A stretch of 64,000 nucleotides of DNA, from assembly GCA_021209875.1 (NCBI GenBank), contig JAGYVD010000005.1:3634001-3698000 (forward strand). Direction: 5' to 3'. Under the pieces are notes generated by a model. That model was not told the origin of the DNA. It did no database searches and worked only from the letters and a program-made list of their open reading frames with translations. A program made the position numbers and the translations under genes. Each line of letters begins with the position of its first letter. Within the stretch, counting starts at the first letter, position 1. The DNA comes from Rosellinia necatrix (taxonomy: Eukaryota > Ascomycota > Sordariomycetes > Xylariales > Xylariaceae). Positions 59,203-64,000 of the stretch are shown here, piece by piece.

Positions 59203-60605
59203 ATTAAAAAATGCCGTTTCGCCTGAGAAGCCAATGCCGATGCCTCGCGTAACAGGGCATTCCCGGGGGCCGTTGTCTGCAAGCGCGGGGGACTGCCGCG
59301 GGCTCTAGTCACAAGCAGGACCGGTCGTGGTAAACAAAGGCCGAAGGCGCATTGTGAAAGCGCAATACCCAACCCCCTGTCTGGGCGATTGTCGCTATCC
59401 AATTCAAGATCCCGTACAAGTACAAGTCGCGAATGTCCAATTAATCAAACCAACCACCCCAATGACTTAACTAGCCCCGAGTGAGCAGGTTGGAATTAGA
59501 GCAATCCGCAGCAGCTGGCTGGCTGGAAATGGAGAGGATCAAGAAGAACCGGCGCGTGTCTTGCGTCGCGTTGTGATCTAACTAACTACACTAGTAGGTT
59601 AGTCGTATCCCGGTTGGGCCCGTATTTCAGACCCGCTACATACTGGTTAAGTAGCTATACAATCGGGGATCCACTCTTTTATCAACATATAGTAGATATT
59701 CGCACTGATAATTGTTTAATTGCTTGCATTATCCAAGTAACTAGCGTACCATCGACATTATCCCGTCAACAAGCGCCGAAAGTCGTTAGTTGAGATTTTG
59801 TCCAACCCCGGGCGGGGCATATCCAGAGTTGCCCGGGCTACCTACTTGAGTTAGGTGCATACCTGAGATACACAGAAATTCGGGGCCAGCAAGCAGACCA
59901 TTCCCGTTCCAACTGCACTGCTTCCCCAACTGCTTCCTACCATTCGCCATATCCAAGGCGAAGGCGAAACATCTGAGATGCAGCCGCGTACACGCCCAAT
60001 TCAAAAGTTTGCGGCTGCCGTCTCGCAGTGCTCCACAGAAGTACGCCTCTTCCCAGGTCCCCCGCTCACAAATGAGACCGCAAAGATGTGTGGACGTAGA
60101 CAACTAATTATAGCCTGTCGTCCATGTTGTACGTATAGGCTGCAGTATACGGGAAATGCATAGTCGCCGACTACAACTCAGTCCATAAGGACAAATGCGC
60201 CGTCGAGTTCATGAAACTAAAGGATTGCTACTTGGTGAGTAGCGCTTGCAGCCGTGCAATCGAACAAGCAAGACATTTACATTCCACTACTATAGAAACA
60301 CGCCAAAAAGGCACGTTGATAGTGGCATACCATCAACCGAGACGACTTGTGGTATGGCATGCCTTAGAACGTGTGGCGCCCCGGCGCACGAAATCATGCG
60401 CTTACCTCGCACGCCCTTAGGTATAGCGTATAGCCGGTCTTATGTGCTTTGGAACTACGATCTTCACATTCTGCGGGGAGTATATCACATCAACTACAGA
60501 GGTGATCGGTTATACGTGTGCATCCAGAATCCTCTGTTTCAGAGCTAAAAATTGGATTTTTTTTTTTTAATTTTTTTTATACCACGTCTCCCAACGATGG
60601 CTTCT
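59203..60605. other. Intergenic region between SFI1 and isoleucyl-tRNA synthetase
   Basis: About 1.4 kb with T10/T8 runs near 60558-60580, next to the synthetase stop. No open frame with protein-like composition; the minus-strand frame at 59786-60103 and plus-strand frames at 60211-60548 have no recognisable domain. Confidence 0.6.
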
Positions 60606-63600
60606 CTATAGCTTCAGCAATCGCAGCAAGAAAGCTGCTTTCTGGACTTCCTGCTCCTCTTCCACAATAACGCCCTCTTCCTTTCCAGTGGGAACTTCCC
60701 CTTGCGCCCGTGTACCCTCGTATTTTTCTAGTGGTCTCCGTAACGCTTTCACAAATGCCTGTGCCTGGCCATCGAACACCTTCGACAATCCAATGTCCTC
60801 AGGATCCGAGAACACCTTATATTCCATCTTTACATCATCTGTGCTCTGAAGACCAGCCTTCTTTCGGAGGCGCTGCACACGGTTGATGATCTCTCGTGCC
60901 ACTCCTTCCTCAGCCAGCCCCGGGTAGATAGCGGCGTCAAGGATGGTCAGAACGTCGGCATCCGTGTTAGGTTCGAGGGTTTGCGAATCGCCCTGCTTGA
61001 GCTCACGTCGAACTACTAGATCACCCTCCTCAAGTCGAATGCCATCAAGCATAATGAACCCTGATTTGGTGTACTCTTTTACCTCGTCGCTAGTGACGTT
61101 TGGTAGCGCTTTCTTGACTCTTGCTAGGTCTTTTCTGAGCTTCTTACCAAGAACCGGCCAGTCAGCTGTCACCGAGTATTGCACGTTATATTTCGCTTCG
61201 TCCGATGTCAACACTAAGTCTCTAACGTTTAGTTCTTCCGTGATATAGTTTTCTAAAGATTTGACGTCTTCCAAATATTCTGGATCGGAGTGAATCACGA
61301 CCAGTGTCTTGAGAGGTGTCTTGAGGCCGATGGTTCGTCGTTCACGAGATACTCTAGCAAGTTCGATAACCTTCTGCATACGGGCAACCCGACGCTCGAT
61401 CTCGGAATCGAATAGCTCCTGTCGCACATCAGGATAAGGAAGAAAGTGAACGCTTCGAGGATCCTCTCCTTGCAGATCCTTGGGAATATGGGGCAGCAGC
61501 TTCGAGTAGATCGTCTCTGTGATAAAAGGTGTGAAGGGAGCTAGTCCTTTGCACAGAGTGAAAAGAACCTCAAACAGTGTATTGAGCGCATGAATAGTAT
61601 CATCGAGGCCATATTCGCCCTTGAGTCGCTTCCGGTTGAATCGAATATACCAGTTTGTTGTGTTGTCGATAAGCCCCAATAGTCTTGGGACAACAGTATA
61701 TAGGCGGTAGCCCACCATCTCGGCATTGACAAACTGCAATAAGCTCTGGCAACTGGCCAGGATCCAGCGATCCATGACATTGGTGTTGGAACTCTCCATT
61801 GTGGGGTCGAAGAGATAGTCCTTGTTTTCAACCTTTTTAAGGAGAGCCACCTGACCCTCGAAGAACTTGTAGCTGTTCCAAAGTGGCAGGAGAACCTTTT
61901 GAACGACTTCCTTAACCCCGGATTCTTTGAACCGCAAGGGCTCGGCACGGACGACTGGTGAGTTGATCATGTAGAGTCGAAGTGCATCCGAACCGTACTT
62001 CTCCATGACGATGCCTGGGTCAGGGTAGTTCTTCAGCCTCTTGGACATCTTCTTTCCATCCTCTGCCAAGACGATACCATTGACCACGCAGTTCTTGAAT
62101 GGCGAGACACCAAAGAGGTGTGTCCCCAATACAAGCAGTGTATAAAACCATCCTCGTGTTTGACTGTTCCACCATGTTAGTTATATCAATAATCCGATGC
62201 CGAATAATGTACAAACTTACTCTAAACCTTCGGCGATGAAGTCACCAGGGAAGGTCTCTGCAAATTTCTCCTTATTCTCGAATGGGTAATGCTGGCTAGC
62301 ATACGGCATGCTGCCCGATTCGAACCAACAGTCAAAGACCTCCTCCACACGCCGAAGGACGCCTTTGCCGGTCTTGCTAGGAATGGTAATATGATCTACC
62401 TTGTCCCGGTGAAGGTCGGTCAGTTCGCCCTCATATCCGCTAAGCTGTTTCAATTCCTCGACGGAGCCAATGCACACCCTCTCGGTCAGGTCCTCATTAA
62501 CCCACAACGGGAGAGGAGTTCCCCAGTATCGGTTCCTAGACACGTTCCAATCGCGCGCATTCGCAATCCAGTTACCGAACCGGTTCTCCTTAACAAAACT
62601 TGGTGTCCAATGCATCCCTTCTATGTTCTTCAGCATCTGCGGAACAATCTCTGGGATGCGGATAAACCACGACGGTACAGCTCGATAGATGAGTGGCGTG
62701 TCAGTTCTCGGACACATAGGGTATGAATGCCTCAGTTGCGAGTCGACCACCATGCGTCCCTTTTCTTTTAAATGTTTGATGATGGCTCTATCAGCGTCCT
62801 TGATATACATCCCGGCAAAGTCGCGGACTTGGTCGTTATAGATACCAAGGTCATTGATAGGGTCGGGGGGTCCACGGGTCTTGTCGATGACACCTGCCTC
62901 GACGGCAACGCTGTAATCGTCTTCGCCGTAGGCTGGAGCCTGGTGCACAACCCCGGTACCAGAATCGTCGGTGACATATGTCGCATTCACGACTTTGAAT
63001 GCTACATCTTTAAACTCGTCGTAGAAGTAATCGAATAGCGGCTCATACTTCCAACCGTTCATCTCTTTTCCTTTTAGTTTCGACACAACCTTGTACTTCG
63101 CTTTCTTGGGGTCCTTGTACAAGGTTGATAGTAGCTTCTCTAGTATGATGTAGTTGTTTCCAGACTTCTCGTCAAGGACCTTGACGTATTCGAAATCAGG
63201 GTGGGCGGCAAGCGCGAGGTTGGTCGGCAAGGTCCACGGGGTTGTCGTCCAAGCAAGTAGATGGGTCGTCGGATCGGATACTAAGGGGAAGCTGACGACG
63301 ACAGCCGGGTCTGTCACGTCCTGGTAGTTCTGATTTGCCTCGAAGAGACTCAGTGCAGTCGTCATTCCTGTAGAGTACGGCATGACCCTATGCCCTTGGT
63401 AGACCATCCCCTTGTCGAACAGCTGCTTGAAGATCCACCAATTGGTCTCCATGAAACTGGGGTCCATGGTCTTGGCCGAAATCAGCACATTTCCTCATAT
63501 ACTGAGCTATTGGCAAATTGGTTGCCGAACTGACCTTGTAGTCATTCTCAAAATCAATCCACCGGCCCAGCCTCTCAATGGTATGGCGCCATTCTTCGCG

Positions 63601-64000
63601 GTATCGCATGACGATAGCGCGGCACTCTTGGTTGTAGTTGGCCAAGCCAAACTTCTCGACAGCCTCCTTGCCAGAAAGTCCGAATTTCTTGTCGATCTCG
63701 TGTTCGATGGGGATCCCATGTGTGTCCCAACCAAACCGCCTCTCGACATAGTGGCCCTTCATCGACCAGTATCTGGGGATGATGTCCTTGATGGTAGAAG
63801 CGAGGAGATGGCCATAATGCGGCAGACCCGTGGCAAAGGGCGGGCCATCGTAGAAAGTGTATCGAGGCTTGTCCTTAGACAGCTCGACCTAGATATCGTA
63901 GGCTCGTTAGAAGATGCAAACTCGCGCGCTTGCTTCCGAAAAGACGAGCCATGCGTAGGCACTCACCTGGCGCTCGAATGCCTTGATCTCTCGCCATTTC
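60606..64000 (-). CDS. ILS1: Cytosolic isoleucyl-tRNA synthetase, 5' end beyond the window
   Basis: Class I aminoacyl-tRNA synthetase that charges tRNA-Ile. Minus-strand exons visible: beyond 64000 to 63967, 63888-63535, 63470-62221 and 62163-60606; three introns of 57-78 nt. The HIGH signature is HYGH (63808-63819) in [14 protein letters not shown], and KMSKR lies at 62037-62051. Between them is the editing (CP1) domain with [15 protein letters not shown]. The anticodon-binding domain and a long C-terminal extension typical of the eukaryotic cytosolic enzyme follow. No mitochondrial signs are visible, but the N-terminus is outside. The splice at 62221/62163 restores [20 protein letters not shown]. 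The gene ends ...FLLRLLKL at 60606. Confidence 0.97.

Noticed and set aside
1..64000. CRISPR arrays, insertion sequences, operons, riboswitches
   Set aside because: The DNA is nuclear fungal; the repeats seen are microsatellites or dispersed tetranucleotides, without spacer-repeat periodicity or transposase genes.

Overview
The window looks like chromosomal DNA of a filamentous ascomycete, most likely a Sordariomycete. The genes carry short GT...AG introns, mostly 49-170 nt, often with CTAAC/CTGAC-type branch points. The recognisable proteins are core eukaryotic ones with fungal-specific shapes: RNase H1 with two hybrid-binding domains, Sey1, Yme2, Rav1, Sfi1, a Mif2/CENP-C and a YGL114W-type OPT transporter. 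No bacterial, plasmid, CRISPR or phage features are seen. Exon joins below were worked out by eye from splice signals, reading phase and family knowledge; none comes from transcript data.

Layout: (1) 1-452 holds the N-terminus of an acidic/Ser-rich protein running off the left edge. (2) 0.45-5.2 kb is gene-poor with dispersed TAGG/CCTA repeats and one possible coding relic. (3) 5.2-7.4 kb is a Na+/H+ antiporter. (4) 9.3-10.5 kb is RNase H1. (5) 11.6-13.1 kb is Tad3, the non-catalytic half of the tRNA A34 deaminase. (6) 13.1-18.6 kb is a repeat-rich gene desert. (7) 18.6-20.9 kb is 6-phosphofructo-2-kinase/fructose-2,6-bisphosphatase with two compensating frame breaks. (8) 23.2-26.2 kb is SEY1, convergent with RNase H2 subunit A (26.3-27.5 kb), which is divergent from CENP-C/Mif2 (28.3-30.5 kb). 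(9) 31.9-34.6 kb is YME2, divergent from an Emi1/DUF3128 twin-CX9C protein (35.3-36.2 kb). (10) 37.8-39.8 kb is a cytosolic HSP70 with a textbook heat-shock element upstream. (11) 41.6-47.8 kb has three minus-strand metabolic genes in a row: dienelactone hydrolase family, OPT transporter and an HD-domain cyanamide-hydratase-like protein. (12) 49.8-50.3 kb is a broken PAN-like fragment. (13) 50.6-54.9 kb is RAV1, 56.0-59.2 kb is SFI1, and 60.6-64.0 kb is cytosolic isoleucyl-tRNA synthetase, cut by the right edge.

Taken together this is mostly housekeeping: two RNase H systems for RNA:DNA hybrids, tRNA editing and charging, centromere and spindle-pole-body scaffolds, ER fusion, V-ATPase assembly, mitochondrial nucleoid maintenance, ion homeostasis and glycolytic control. 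I found no convincing undescribed system. The observations most worth a second look are the frame breaks in four coding regions, several at G/C homopolymers; sharply GC-rich coding patches; the dispersed TAGG/CCTA repeat family; and the DLH-OPT-HD gene trio.
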